In this document: positions 28,348 through 40,501 of the stretch, piece after piece
Layout of the letters: each line of letters begins with the position of its first letter
Position numbering within the stretch: position 1 is the first letter of the stretch
Assembly (NCBI RefSeq): GCF_000761445.1
Contig: NZ_KN196470.1
Coordinates: forward strand, 78,142-142,141
DNA from: Oleiagrimonas soli
GTDB taxonomy: Bacteria; Pseudomonadota; Gammaproteobacteria; Xanthomonadales; Rhodanobacteraceae
Direction of reading: 5' to 3'
Length of the DNA: 64,000 nt
Notes under the pieces: model-generated
What the model was told of the DNA's origin: nothing
What the model saw: the letters and a program-made list of their open reading frames with translations, nothing else
The model's database searches: none
Translations under genes and position numbers: made by a program

Positions 28348-29118
28348 TTACTTCTTGGGCTGAGCCGGGGCGTCAACACGCGCACCGGTGGCGAAGAAGT
28401 CGTGCAGATCGTGCGCGAATTCGTCGAACTGCGCGTACGTCAGTCGGTTCGAGCGGGTGAAGAAGTTGTAGGCCAGCAGGGCCGGGATAGCGGTGAACAG
28501 ACCGATGGCGGTCATGATCAGCGCCTCACCGACGGGACCGGCAACGGCCTGCATCGAAGCTTCGCCGCTGGCGCCGATGCCGATCAGGGCGTTGTAGATG
28601 CCCCACACGGTACCGAGCAGACCGACGAACGGGGCCGACGAACCGACGGTGGCGAGCAGGGTCATGCCGCCTTCCAGACGCAGGCTCTCGCGAGCCACGG
28701 CCTGACGCAGGGCACGGTCGATGAATTCCGAGCGGTTCAGCGACTCGGCCAGGCGACCGCCATCCGAACGCTGGTGATGGGCCGCGGCCGAAGCGCAGTC
28801 CAGGGCGATCTTGGAGAACGGCTCCGACTTCGGCTGGGCTTCCATCTCACGGATGGATTCCTGCGCCGAGGGATTGTTCCAGAACGCGGCGATGACCTTG
28901 TCCGCACGCGAACGGATCATCGAGTTGCGAATGAAGTTCGCGATGATGAAGTACCAAGACAGCAGGGACATCACCACCAACGTGACGAACACGATCCAGC
29001 CGAGTGCGTCGAAGTTGTGGATCAGGTTGTCGAAGCCCATCTGCGAGATGGCTTGGGCGTTGGCGTCACCACCCATCGTGGGCGGCGGCGGATTGGTCGG
29101 AGTGGTCTCTTGAAACAT
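28348..29118 (-). CDS. exbB: Biopolymer transport protein ExbB (MotA/TolQ/ExbB family)
   Basis: The 256-residue channel component harvests proton-motive force for TonB. It has three membrane segments: one near residue 35-60 (DALGWIVFVTLVVMSLLSWYFIIA), and two after the MotA-type motif (GMTLLATVGSSAPFVGLLGTVWGIYNALIGI; then GEALIMTAIGLFTAIPALLAYNFF). A Pro-rich start (TPTNPPPPTMGG) precedes the first. It lies 63 bp after tonB and just before exbD. Confidence 0.95.
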   Translation of the reverse strand: MFQETTPTNPPPPTMGGDANAQAISQMGFDNLIHNFDALGWIVFVTLVVMSLLSWYFIIANFIRNSMIRSRADKVIAAFWNNPSAQESIREMEAQPKSEPFSKIALDCASAAAHHQRSDGGRLAESLNRSEFIDRALRQAVARESLRLEGGMTLLATVGSSAPFVGLLGTVWGIYNALIGIGASGEASMQAVAGPVGEALIMTAIGLFTAIPALLAYNFFTRSNRLTYAQFDEFAHDLHDFFATGARVDAPAQPKK

Positions 29119-29181
29119 AACGCTACCCTTGGAAAGTCATGCGTGAAATTTTGCTGTGAATTCGGAAAGGTCTACTGAAAC

Positions 29182-29841
<660 letters not shown>

Positions 29842-29885
29842 TTGTCAATTGCTAAACCCAACGAAATTTTGTTGTCCATCAGCAA

Positions 29886-29919
29886 GGGGCGACGCACGAC
29901 GAGTACCGCGCGTCGCCCC
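29886..29919 (-). promoter_or_regulatory. Hairpin in the tonB upstream region
   Basis: A perfect 10-bp stem (GGGGCGACGC / GCGTCGCCCC) with a 14-base loop lies 45 bases before the tonB start on the coding strand. No T-run follows, so it is more likely a leader structure or processing signal than a terminator. No Fur-box match was seen nearby. Confidence 0.4.
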
Positions 29920-30021
29920 ATCCGTGGAGCGGAAGTCATCCAAGGTACACCAGTGAAGCGGTTTTGTATAGGCCCGGTTCATGTGTACAAAAACCCTTGA
30001 AATTCAATTACTTATGCCAAA

Positions 30022-31317
30022 CTAGCGTGACACTTTTTTAAGCCATGCTTGCGCCTTGGCACGCGTCGTGGGGTCCTTCTCCGCCTTTCGCATAGCGGCG
30101 ATCGCGGCTGACTCGTTATGCATGGCGCGTTCGGATTCGGCGATGACCACGTATGCCTCTCCCTCGTGCTTGATGCCACGCTTCAGCGCACTACGTGCCT
30201 TCAAGCGACCGGCACTGAATTTCTTTTCACTTAGCAGCAGCTTCGCGGTCTGAAGATCAAGTTCGCCGTCCGGCGCGGACGTCGATGCCTTGTCGTAGGC
30301 AGTAATTGCGCCCTTGATATCGTCGCTCAAATAGGCCGCATCACCTTCGACGCGATAGGCCTGATAATCCGGCTTCACAATGCCCTTGCTGATGCCGTCT
30401 TTGATGACCGTCACCGCAGCCTGTGCTTCAGGCTTGGGATCGTTCGCATCTTGCGCCTTCATCAGATGAAGCTTGGCCAGCGTGATGTAGCTCTTGCTTT
30501 CCTTGAACTCGCCTTTCTTGTAGGCATCCTGCATAAGGTCGAGCGCTTCGGAATATTTGTTTGCGCCGACCAACAGCGAAACGGTGTTGTTCAGGGTGGT
30601 CATGTCACCCGGATGCTTCGCCAACTGCTGCTTGGCCGTAGCCAGCGCTTCATCTGAGTTACCGGTCTCGGCGTAGCTCGCAGCCAACACCTGATTCCAC
30701 GAATCATCCGGCTTGTCCGTCATCGACATGGCCTTCTTGATCGAGTCGATAGCCTTCTGATACTGATCAAGACGATAGTAAGCCTTGCCTTCCAGCGCGT
30801 ACGAATCGGCCGTCTCCTTGCGACCCTCGGCGCGCCATTTCTCGACCGTATCGATCGATTTCTGGTAGTCCCCGTGGATCAAATAGAACTGCGCGAGTTC
30901 GTACTCAAGACCGAAATAGGTGTCGTTCGGCAGAACACCGTTAGCCAACGCCTTCTGTAACAGATCAATTGCGGTGTTCATATCGCCTGCATGATAGGCG
31001 ACGTTCGCCAGACCCTGCTGCGCGAGCGCCTGCACATACTTGCTCTTAGTGCCGGTGCCGTCGGCGAACGGCTGAAGGATTTGCTTGGCCGTCGCGGAAT
31101 CGCCCGAGTTCACGGCCGCCAGACCCTTGTTCAGCTGATCCGCATCGGACTGCTTGGTCAGGTCGAGCTTGGGCTCCTTGCGCGTGGCGTTCGGATACTG
31201 CGATTCCTTCTTCGCAGGCTCTTCGCTCTTGTGGCCGCCTGCCATCGCCGGCGTGGCCACCATCGGCAGCACCAAAAGGCCCGCCAGCAGATACTTCGAA
31301 AACGATACCAACTTCAT
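30022..31317 (-). CDS. Exported tetratricopeptide-repeat protein
   Basis: The 431-residue protein begins with a signal peptide (LLAGLLVLPMVATPAMAGG) and a charged linker, then TPR-like helical pairs throughout (AQQGLANVAYHAGDMNTAIDLLQKAL; ALEGKAYYRLDQYQKAIDSIKKAM; AASYAETGNSDEALATAKQQL). TPR proteins are scaffolds for protein contacts, here in the periplasm. It is transcribed toward the tonB cluster, ending 180 bp before the tonB start. Partner unknown. Confidence 0.85.
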   Translation of the reverse strand: MKLVSFSKYLLAGLLVLPMVATPAMAGGHKSEEPAKKESQYPNATRKEPKLDLTKQSDADQLNKGLAAVNSGDSATAKQILQPFADGTGTKSKYVQALAQQGLANVAYHAGDMNTAIDLLQKALANGVLPNDTYFGLEYELAQFYLIHGDYQKSIDTVEKWRAEGRKETADSYALEGKAYYRLDQYQKAIDSIKKAMSMTDKPDDSWNQVLAASYAETGNSDEALATAKQQLAKHPGDMTTLNNTVSLLVGANKYSEALDLMQDAYKKGEFKESKSYITLAKLHLMKAQDANDPKPEAQAAVTVIKDGISKGIVKPDYQAYRVEGDAAYLSDDIKGAITAYDKASTSAPDGELDLQTAKLLLSEKKFSAGRLKARSALKRGIKHEGEAYVVIAESERAMHNESAAIAAMRKAEKDPTTRAKAQAWLKKVSR

Positions 31318-31527
31318 CGCCCACCTCTTCGTTGCTGTAGCCGCACCCTGTTTCGCGCGGCGAAGACTTCAAGAGTACCCGGACTATCGCTGCCAGCTCA
31401 AGTCGGCAGCGTAGCTGCTCCGGGAAGCCCAGAGTGTTGATTTTACTGAAATTTTACATTTGATCTTCCGGCATGCTTCGAGCATGCCGAGCACTGCATG
31501 AATACGCGCGTACCTGCGCGCCGATGG

Positions 31528-33984
<2,457 letters not shown>

Positions 33985-34003
33985 CTAGGAAGCCATTCCG
34001 GCC

Positions 34004-34012
34004 AGTATAGCA
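34004..34012 (-). promoter_or_regulatory. Extended -10 element upstream of gyrB
   Basis: On the minus strand TGCTATACT (TGnTATACT) lies in the recF-gyrB gap with no good -35, as expected for an extended -10 promoter. It would give a leader of about 60 bases. Confidence 0.5.
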
Positions 34013-34060
34013 GGCGCCCGAATCGGGCCACCGCGTGCGGCTCTGTGCGCGAAACGGCGC

Positions 34061-35140
34061 TTATCGGCGGGTCACGGCGCCCTGTTCCACGTGGAACAGG
34101 TTGACCTCGATTCCGTCCATCGCGGATACGGCCTCGGTGCCTGTCACCAGCACTTGTGCCCGCACGCCGGCCAGTGATTGAACGACGCTGCGCTGATGTG
34201 CCTGATCGAGTTCGGACGCAAGATCGTCAAGGCACACGATGGGCCATGCGCCATGTTCTTCCGCGTACAGACTGCCCTGCGCCAGCATGCAGCCCAGTGC
34301 GCAGAGTTTCTCCTGGCCTCGCGACAGATGCTCGCGCATCGGCGCATGCTCGAACACTAAAGCCCAATCCGCGCGGTGCGGGCCGGCTGCGGTATGTCCG
34401 CGGTAAGCGTCGCGCTCGCGCCGCTCGATGAGGGTGTCCTGCAAAGAGCGTTCCTCGGTCCAGCCCCTTCGGTATTCGAGACGGATCGCCCCGAGTTCGG
34501 GCAGCAGGTTTTGCAAATGACGTTCGAGGTGAGGTCGCAGGCGATCCACATACGTCAGACGCGCCGCTTCGACGGCCTCGCCGGCACGGCTCATTTCGGC
34601 TTCCCAGGGCTCCAGCGCCGCAGCGTCGGGCACCCGCGCGGCCCGCAACGTCGCATTGCGTTGGCGCAATGCGCGCTGATAGCGGCGCCACTGCATCAGG
34701 AAAGCGTGTTCCACGTGGAACACGCCCCAATCCAGATAACGTCGCCGTTCCTCCGCCGCACCGGCGATCAATGCGTGCGAACCGGGTTCAAAACAGATTG
34801 CCGCGCAATGCGCGACCAGCTCGCCGATGGTGTGCCCGGCTTCGCCGTCGATGTGGGCCTGCCAGCGCCCGGATTGCCGCCCCAGTCCGAGACGGTGCGT
34901 TCGGTCCTCGGTGACCGCGACCTCGGCATAGATGCTGAGCGCATCGCGTCCGCGTTGAATTAGGGCCTCACGCGCGCCGGAACGGAACGAACGCCCGTGC
35001 GACAGCAGATACACCGCCTCCAGCACGCTGCTCTTGCCGGCACCGTTCGGTCCGACCAGCACGTGCAGGCCTTCCGCCAGTTCGATGCGAACGTCGTCGA
35101 GGCTGCGTAGACCCTGGATCTGCAGGCGGCGGATGTACAA
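34061..35140 (-). CDS. recF: DNA replication and repair protein RecF
   Basis: SMC-like ATPase that loads RecA at gaps with RecO and RecR. The 359-residue protein shows Walker A VGPNGAGKSSVLEA, the conserved DWGVFHVEH, signature LSRGQEKLCALGCMLAQG and Walker B IVCLDDLASELD. Gene order dnaA-dnaN-recF-gyrB is classical. Two perfect parS-like palindromes are embedded in its codons for Phe-His-Val-Glu, one in the conserved DWGVFHVE motif and one near the C terminus. Confidence 0.97.
   Translation of the reverse strand: MYIRRLQIQGLRSLDDVRIELAEGLHVLVGPNGAGKSSVLEAVYLLSHGRSFRSGAREALIQRGRDALSIYAEVAVTEDRTHRLGLGRQSGRWQAHIDGEAGHTIGELVAHCAAICFEPGSHALIAGAAEERRRYLDWGVFHVEHAFLMQWRRYQRALRQRNATLRAARVPDAAALEPWEAEMSRAGEAVEAARLTYVDRLRPHLERHLQNLLPELGAIRLEYRRGWTEERSLQDTLIERRERDAYRGHTAAGPHRADWALVFEHAPMREHLSRGQEKLCALGCMLAQGSLYAEEHGAWPIVCLDDLASELDQAHQRSVVQSLAGVRAQVLVTGTEAVSAMDGIEVNLFHVEQGAVTRR
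34083..34098. promoter_or_regulatory. parS: parS-like ParB-binding site (proximal)
   Basis: The 16-bp perfect palindrome TGTTCCACGTGGAACA matches the bacterial parS consensus TGTTNCACGTGNAACA. It lies within the 3' end of recF, about 2.3 kb from the putative origin. Confidence 0.85.
34707..34722. promoter_or_regulatory. parS: parS-like ParB-binding site (distal)
   Basis: A second identical palindrome TGTTCCACGTGGAACA, 624 bp from the first and in the middle of recF, where it encodes part of the conserved VFHVEH motif. Confidence 0.85.
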
Positions 35141-35228
35141 ACGATGGACTCCGGATATGGAAACGCCGGACGCCTCGTGAAAGAGCGCGCCCGGCGTCGG
35201 GTGGATCGGATCGGCGAACGCGGCGCGA

Positions 35229-36329
35229 TCAGAGGCGCAGCGGCATGATCACGTGGCGAATGCGATCGTCCTCGCTCGACTGCAGCAGACAACTGGACTG
35301 CGCATCACGCAAGTTGACCTGCACCTTGTCGCCGGCCAGTGCGCCCAGCGCGTCCATCAGATAGCCGACGTTGAAGCCCACGGCCAGATCGTCGACGCCG
35401 GTCTCGGCTTCGAGTTCCTCGACGGCCTCTTCCTGCTCCGGGTTGTGCGCGATGATGCGCAGCTTGTTCGGGCTCACTTCCAGCTTCACGCCGCGATACT
35501 TCTCGTTGGAAAGAATCGCCGCACGCTGCAACGCGGCACGCAGGGCGTCGCGCTGCAGATGCACTTCCTTGTCGGCGCCGATCGGAATCACCGCCTCGTA
35601 GTCCGGGAAACGACCGTCGATCAGCTTCGAGGTGAACGTCACCTCGCCGCGACGCACGCGGAGATGATTGCGACCGAATTCCAGCTCGACCTCGCCGTCG
35701 CCGGCTTCAAACAGGCCAATCAGCTCCATCACGCCCTTGCGCGGAATGATGATCTGCCGACGCGAACCGACGCCGGAGGACAGCGCCGTTTCCGCCAGCG
35801 CCAGACGATGACCGTCGGTGGCCACGCAACGCAAGGTGTCTTCGTTGAGATCCAGCAACATGCCATTGAGGTAATAACGCACGTCCTGGTTGGCCATCGC
35901 GAAGGCCGTGCGGTCCATCAGATCCTTGAGCACCGCTTCGGGCAGGCTGACACGCTCGACCAGCTCGATGTCATCAATGGTCGGGAATTCGCTAGCCGGC
36001 AGCGTGGCGAGCGTAAACCGGCTGCGTCCGGCCTTCAGCGCCACACGCTCGCCGTTGAGCGCCAGATCGATATGCACGCCATCGGGCAATGCGCGCACGA
36101 TGTCGAAGAGTTTGCGTGCCGGAATCGTCACTTCGCCGTCGCTGGCGCCTTCGACCGCGATGTTCGCGACCATCTCGACTTCGAGGTCGGTTCCGGTAAA
36201 GGCCACCTTGCCGTCCTGCGCCTGCACCAGAAGGTTGGCCAGCACCGGCAGCGTCTGCCGCCGTTCCACCACGCCTACCACTTGTTGCAGCGGCTTGAGC
36301 AGCACTTCACGTTGAATCCCGAATTGCAT
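35229..36329 (-). CDS. dnaN: DNA polymerase III beta sliding clamp
   Basis: The ring-shaped processivity factor for replication, 366 residues as usual. It begins MQFGIQREVLLKPLQQVVGVVERRQTLPVLANLLV and ends with the clamp C-terminal loop RHVIMPLRL. ATG 36329 gives this standard start; the frame stays open 36 codons into the origin region. recF follows after 88 bp. Confidence 0.97.
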   Translation of the reverse strand: MQFGIQREVLLKPLQQVVGVVERRQTLPVLANLLVQAQDGKVAFTGTDLEVEMVANIAVEGASDGEVTIPARKLFDIVRALPDGVHIDLALNGERVALKAGRSRFTLATLPASEFPTIDDIELVERVSLPEAVLKDLMDRTAFAMANQDVRYYLNGMLLDLNEDTLRCVATDGHRLALAETALSSGVGSRRQIIIPRKGVMELIGLFEAGDGEVELEFGRNHLRVRRGEVTFTSKLIDGRFPDYEAVIPIGADKEVHLQRDALRAALQRAAILSNEKYRGVKLEVSPNKLRIIAHNPEQEEAVEELEAETGVDDLAVGFNVGYLMDALGALAGDKVQVNLRDAQSSCLLQSSEDDRIRHVIMPLRL

Positions 36330-36540
36330 GTCTGTGCCCCTTATCCCCAATCCTAAAAAAGGGTTGTTTAAAGAAAAAGGCAGTAGTGGCTGGTCCTGTG
36401 GATGACTGGAAAAGCCAAAAAAGCCCTTAACATTCAATTTGTTGCTTCGTTCTTGCCGGTGTGCTTGTCGGCTTGCAAACTGTGTTCGTCCTGTGGATAA
36501 CTTTCGCGCTCGGCGACGTCCACCGGTTATCCACAGCTTC
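36330..36540. other. oriC: Putative chromosomal replication origin (oriC) between dnaA and dnaN
   Basis: This 211-bp gap holds four DnaA-box-like 9-mers: TTATCCCCA (36341-36349), TGTGGATGA (36397-36405), TGTGGATAA (36492-36500, perfect) and TTATCCACA (36527-36535, perfect). AT-rich tracts with A-runs at 36354-36378 and 36410-36440 could be the unwinding element. The dnaN promoter must also lie here. The dnaA-rpmH gap shows no comparable boxes. Confidence 0.75.
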
Positions 36541-37869
36541 TCAGCCTGTGAGTATACGGATCAACTGGTCCCAGTCCTGCTTCAGTCGCACATCCTTGTC
36601 CATCAGGGTGCGGATGGTGCGGCAGGCGTGCAGCACCGTGGTGTGGTCGCGGCCGCCGAACGCCTCGCCGATCTCGGGCAGGCTGTGCTCGGTCAGCTCC
36701 TTGGCCAGGGTCATGGCCAACTGCCGCGGCCGCGCCAGCGAGCGCACGCGGCGCTTGGACAGCAGGTCGGACAGGCGCACCTGGTAATAGTCGGCCACGG
36801 TTTTCTGGATGTTCGGTACCGTCACGGCCTGCGCATGCGTGCTGAGCAGGTCGCGCAGCGTTTCCTGGGCAAAATCGGCGCTGATCGCGCGGCCGAAGAA
36901 GTTGGCGCGCGCCGCCAGCGTGTTGAGCGCGCCTTCCAGATCGCGCACGTTGGAACGGATGCGTCGCGCCAGCAGCATGGCCACGTCCTCGGGCACGTCC
37001 ACGCCCTTCTCGTGGGCCTTGGACAGCAGGATGGCGGCGCGGGTTTCGAAATCCGGCGGCTCGATCGCCACCGACAGACCCCAGCCCAGGCGCGATTTCA
37101 GGCGCGGTTCGAGCTTGTCGACTTCCTTCGGGTAGCGGTCGCAGGTCAGGATGATCTGCTGCTTGCCCTCGAACAGCGCGTTGAAGGTGTGGAAGAACTC
37201 TTCCTGCGTAGTGTCCTTGCCAGCGAAGAACTGGATGTCGTCGATCAGCAGCGCGTCGACCGAGCGGAAGCGGCGCTTGAAGGCGTCCATGTTCTTGGCG
37301 CGCAAGGCCTCGATCATGGCGCTGACGAATTGCTCCGAGCGCAGATACAACACCTTGGTGCCCGGCTTTTGCTGGCACATCAGGTTGCCGGCCGCGTGCA
37401 TCAGATGGGTCTTGCCCAGGCCGGTGCCGCCGTACAGCAGCAGCGGGTTGTAGGCGCGGCCGGGATTCTGCGCGACCTGCATCGCCGCGGCCTTGCCCAG
37501 CTGGTTGGACTTGCCCTCGACGAAGGTCTCGAAGGTGTAGTGCGGATCGAGGTTGTGGCTGGGCGTGGCGGGTGCGGACGCGTTGCCGTTCACGACCGGC
37601 GCGGAAGCCGGCTTCTCGGCGCGCGGCGCGCCGGCCGAGCCGACGCTGACGTGCACGTTGACCGCGCCGCCGTTCAGATGCTCCAGTACGGCGCGGATGC
37701 GTTCCAGATAGTCGCTGCGCACGACGTCGAGTGTGTAGGCGTTGGGTGCGAACAGCCGCAGGGCGCCTTCGTCCTCGCGTGCCTGCAGCGGCAGCAGCCA
37801 GGTGTTGAGGTCCTCGGCATCCAGTTCGCCTTCCAGGCGCTCCAGGCAGCGCCGCCATAAATCACTCAT
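36541..37869 (-). CDS. dnaA: Chromosomal replication initiator DnaA
   Basis: Binds DnaA boxes and melts the origin. The 442-residue protein has domain I ([22 protein letters not shown]), a variable linker (about 85-110), the AAA+ domain with Walker [14 protein letters not shown], Walker [13 protein letters not shown], sensor and Arg-finger regions, and the DNA-binding signature [18 protein letters not shown] 37869 gives MSDLWRRC; a longer frame of 16 codons upstream is unlikely. It is transcribed away from rpmH and toward the putative origin. Confidence 0.97.
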   Translation of the reverse strand: MSDLWRRCLERLEGELDAEDLNTWLLPLQAREDEGALRLFAPNAYTLDVVRSDYLERIRAVLEHLNGGAVNVHVSVGSAGAPRAEKPASAPVVNGNASAPATPSHNLDPHYTFETFVEGKSNQLGKAAAMQVAQNPGRAYNPLLLYGGTGLGKTHLMHAAGNLMCQQKPGTKVLYLRSEQFVSAMIEALRAKNMDAFKRRFRSVDALLIDDIQFFAGKDTTQEEFFHTFNALFEGKQQIILTCDRYPKEVDKLEPRLKSRLGWGLSVAIEPPDFETRAAILLSKAHEKGVDVPEDVAMLLARRIRSNVRDLEGALNTLAARANFFGRAISADFAQETLRDLLSTHAQAVTVPNIQKTVADYYQVRLSDLLSKRRVRSLARPRQLAMTLAKELTEHSLPEIGEAFGGRDHTTVLHACRTIRTLMDKDVRLKQDWDQLIRILTG

Positions 37870-37987
37870 GTACACTTCACCGACATCGTTCGCGAATGCG
37901 CCGGACGCGCAGTTCAAGCCACCAGTCTAGCAGCATGCGCGCGCGGCTCCGTGCGCGTGGAGGCGCCCCGAAAGAGGCACGAAAGGC

Positions 37988-38016
37988 TTGACAGAAGGCG
38001 TTTTGCTTCGCATACT
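37988..38016 (+). promoter_or_regulatory. rpmH promoter
   Basis: TTGACA (37988-37993), a 17-bp spacer and CATACT (38011-38016) form a strong sigma-70-type promoter about 38 bases before the rpmH start. It would drive rpmH-rnpA and perhaps yidC. Confidence 0.75.
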
Positions 38017-38054
38017 CCCGCGTCTTTTTCCCTGTATCAGTTCTGGAGCACGCC

Positions 38055-38189
38055 ATGAAGCGGACTTACCAGCCGAGCAAGCTCAAGCGCGCCCGTACCC
38101 ACGGTTTCCGCGCCCGCATGCGCACCGCCGACGGTCGCAAGGTCATCAACGCGCGCCGCGCCAAGGGTCGCAAGCGCCTGATCCCGTAA
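38055..38189 (+). CDS. rpmH: 50S ribosomal protein L34
   Basis: A 44-residue, extremely basic ribosomal protein ([20 protein letters not shown], ending KGRKRLIP) that matches L34 throughout. TGGAG lies nine bases before the ATG. It is first in the rpmH-rnpA-yidC-mnmE series. Confidence 0.97.
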   Translation: MKRTYQPSKLKRARTHGFRARMRTADGRKVINARRAKGRKRLIP

Positions 38190-38200
38190 GCGGGTCGATC

Positions 38201-38554
38201 ATGCTTGACGCCGGCATGCCGCCTTCGTCGCGGCTACGCCGCGCCGCAGACTTTGCCGCACTGCGAAAGCCGACCGGGCGTCTCGGCAGCGAATGTTTCC
38301 GCATCCGCTACCGGGACAACGAGGTCGGCTTTGCGCGTCTGGGGCAGGCGGTTTCGCGCCGCGTCTCCAAGCGCGCCGTCGACCGCAACCGCATCAAGCG
38401 CATCGTGCGCGAATCGTTCCGTCACGCCCGCGCGGCGCTGCCGCCGGTGGACGTGCTGGTGGTCGCCAATCCGTCCGCCGCCGCCTGCCCCGGCGCCGAA
38501 CTGCGGGCCGAACTGGACCGTCTGTGGGAACGCCTGCGGCAGCGCGCACGTTGA
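38201..38554 (+). CDS. rnpA: Ribonuclease P protein component
   Basis: Protein subunit that helps the RNase P RNA process tRNA 5' ends. The 117-residue basic protein has the RnpA motif AVSRRVSKRAVDRNRIKRIVRESFR and the usual start (SSRLRRAADFAAL). ATG 38201 lies 12 bp after rpmH; Met6 is an alternative. The gene yidD, which usually follows, is missing here: only 110 bp separate rnpA from yidC. Confidence 0.93.
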   Translation: MLDAGMPPSSRLRRAADFAALRKPTGRLGSECFRIRYRDNEVGFARLGQAVSRRVSKRAVDRNRIKRIVRESFRHARAALPPVDVLVVANPSAAACPGAELRAELDRLWERLRQRAR

Positions 38555-38600
38555 TGCGCCGGCCCGCGCCCGGCACAATCGCGGGCTGACCTACGTTTCT

Positions 38601-38620
38601 GCCGATCCAGGCGGATCGGC
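38601..38620 (+). other. Hairpin in the rnpA-yidC gap
   Basis: A perfect 8-bp stem GCCGATCC / GGATCGGC with a 4-base loop occupies the place where yidD normally lies. There is no T-run after it. Its role is unknown. Confidence 0.35.
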
Positions 38621-38664
38621 TCACGGGCCGCAGATTCCTTGCGACCGACACCGGATCACTCGTC

Positions 38665-40455
38665 ATGCCCCAAACGCGCTCGTTCCTGCTCCTGGCGCTG
38701 GCCTTCGTCGGCTACCTGCTGTGGACCCAGTGGCAACACGACTACCACACGCCGGCAACGCCCGCGCCCGCCGCGGCTGCGTCCAGTGCATCCGCCGCGA
38801 CGCCTTCCTCGTCCGACCTCGACGCCAGCGTCCCCAGCGTGGACGGCGCGCCCGCCGCGTCCGCGACATCGGCGGCGCCGACCTCCGCGTCCGGCGTGCC
38901 CAGCGCGCCGCAGCAGCACATACAGGCCGCGACGGCGAAGACCCCGGCCGACACGCATGGCCCGCTGGTCACCGTGACCACCGACGTGCTGCGTCTGACC
39001 ATCGACAGCCGCGGCGGCAGCATCATCCGCAGCGCGATGCTGAAGTATCCGGCGAAGCTGAAGTCGAAGGACTCGGTGCAGCTGTTCAGCGACAGCGCAA
39101 GCCATTTCTTCGTCGCCCAGAGCGGCCTGCTCAGCCGCGACGGCGCCGCGCCCGATCAGCGCGCGATGTTCCACGCCGCGCAGGACAGCTACACCCTGCA
39201 GCCCGGCCAGAAAACGCTGAACGTCGACCTCACCTGGACCGACGCCAGCGGCGTGAAAGTGGTCAAGCGCTACACCTTCACCCGCGGCAGCTATGTGGTG
39301 GGTCTGGACCAGCAGGTCGACAACGGCAGCGCCAAGGCCTGGACCGGCTGGCCGTACCGCCAGCTGCAACGCGTGGTGCCGCCCGAGCCGGTGCATACCA
39401 ACTTCCTGGCCAAGTGGTCGGACCAGTCGCGCTACAGCTTCTTCGGTGCGGCCTGGTACGGGCCGGAGGACAAGTTCAACAAGATCAAGTTCGACGACTT
39501 CGCCAAGGACGCGCTGAACAAGAAGGTCACCGGCGGCTGGATGGCGATGGAGCAGCACTACTTCATGGCCGCGTGGTTGCCGCAGGAGAAGAAGGCGCAG
39601 CAGTTCAGCACGCACGTCGTCGACGGCAGCAACCCGCGCTACCTGATCCGCGAGCTGGGCCCGGGCTTCCAGGTCGCGCCGGGCGCCACCGCCAGCAGCC
39701 AGTCGCGTCTGTACGTCGGTCCGAAGCTGCGCAACGAACTGGGCGGCATCGCGCCGGGTCTGGACCTGTCGGTCGACTACGGCATGTTCACCGTGGTCGC
39801 CGCGCCCATGCACATGCTGCTGACCTGGTTCCACGGTCTGACCGGCAACTGGGGGCTGGCCATCATCCTGGTGGTGCTGCTGATCAACGTGCTGCTGTAC
39901 AAGCTCAATGCCGCGCAGTACCGCTCGGCGGCGAAGATGCGCAAGCTCAAGCCGCGCATGGACGCCCTCAAGGAGCGCTACGGCGACGACAAGCAGAAGC
40001 TGCAGCAAGCCACGATGGAGATGTATAAGAAGGAGAAGATCAATCCGGTCGCCGGCTGCTTCCCGTTGCTGGTGCAGATTCCGGTGTTCTTCGCCCTGTA
40101 CACCGTGCTGCGCGAAAGCGTGGAGCTGCGCCAGGCGCCGTTCATCGGCTGGATCCACGATCTGTCCGCCGCCGACCCGTACTTCGTGCTGCCGATCCTG
40201 TACATGGGCGTGATGCTGCTGACCCAGCGCCTGATGCCGATGACGGCCAGCATGGACGCCACGCAGGCCAAGATCATGAAGTGGATGCCGGTGATCTACC
40301 CGGTGTTCTTCGCCTTCTTCCCGTCCGGCCTGGTGCTGTACTACCTGGTCAACGGCCTGTGCCGCGTGGCGCAGCAGTGGTGGGTGATGCGCCAGTTCGA
40401 TGCCGCCGACAACGGCAAGGGCGGCAAAGGCGGCAAGAAGCTCAAGCCGGCCTGA
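38665..40455 (+). CDS. yidC: Membrane protein insertase YidC
   Basis: Inserts and folds inner-membrane proteins, with or without SecYEG. The 596-residue protein has an N-terminal membrane anchor (SFLLLALAFVGYLLWTQW), an Ala/Ser/Pro-rich linker (about 30-85), a large periplasmic P1 domain and the conserved five-helix core with YKLNAAQYRSAAKMRKLKPRM, the hydrophilic-groove Arg region, and FFPSGLVLYYLVNGL. It ends in a Gly/Lys tail. Standard gammaproteobacterial form. Confidence 0.97.
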   Translation: MPQTRSFLLLALAFVGYLLWTQWQHDYHTPATPAPAAAASSASAATPSSSDLDASVPSVDGAPAASATSAAPTSASGVPSAPQQHIQAATAKTPADTHGPLVTVTTDVLRLTIDSRGGSIIRSAMLKYPAKLKSKDSVQLFSDSASHFFVAQSGLLSRDGAAPDQRAMFHAAQDSYTLQPGQKTLNVDLTWTDASGVKVVKRYTFTRGSYVVGLDQQVDNGSAKAWTGWPYRQLQRVVPPEPVHTNFLAKWSDQSRYSFFGAAWYGPEDKFNKIKFDDFAKDALNKKVTGGWMAMEQHYFMAAWLPQEKKAQQFSTHVVDGSNPRYLIRELGPGFQVAPGATASSQSRLYVGPKLRNELGGIAPGLDLSVDYGMFTVVAAPMHMLLTWFHGLTGNWGLAIILVVLLINVLLYKLNAAQYRSAAKMRKLKPRMDALKERYGDDKQKLQQATMEMYKKEKINPVAGCFPLLVQIPVFFALYTVLRESVELRQAPFIGWIHDLSAADPYFVLPILYMGVMLLTQRLMPMTASMDATQAKIMKWMPVIYPVFFAFFPSGLVLYYLVNGLCRVAQQWWVMRQFDAADNGKGGKGGKKLKPA

Positions 40456-40462
40456 TCGCAGC

Positions 40463-40491
40463 CATGGCGCAGCCGTTCGCGCTGCGCCATG
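40463..40491 (+). promoter_or_regulatory. Hairpin before the mnmE start
   Basis: A perfect 11-bp stem CATGGCGCAGC / GCTGCGCCATG with a 7-base loop lies between yidC and mnmE, ending 10 bases before the GTG start of mnmE. No clear ribosome site follows it. Confidence 0.45.
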
Positions 40492-40501
40492 ATCGTGCTC
40501 C

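Noticed and set aside
29842-30021. Fur box upstream of tonB
   Set aside because: No stretch close to the GATAATGATAATCATTATC pattern was found, although the gene is likely iron-related.
31473-31493. Palindrome CGGCATGC-5-GCATGCCG after gyrB as a terminator
   Set aside because: Neither strand has a T-run after the stem, so it is only a hairpin of unknown role.
37870-38054. dnaA-rpmH gap as an alternative oriC
   Set aside because: No DnaA-box cluster or AT-rich tract is visible; it holds a good rpmH promoter instead.
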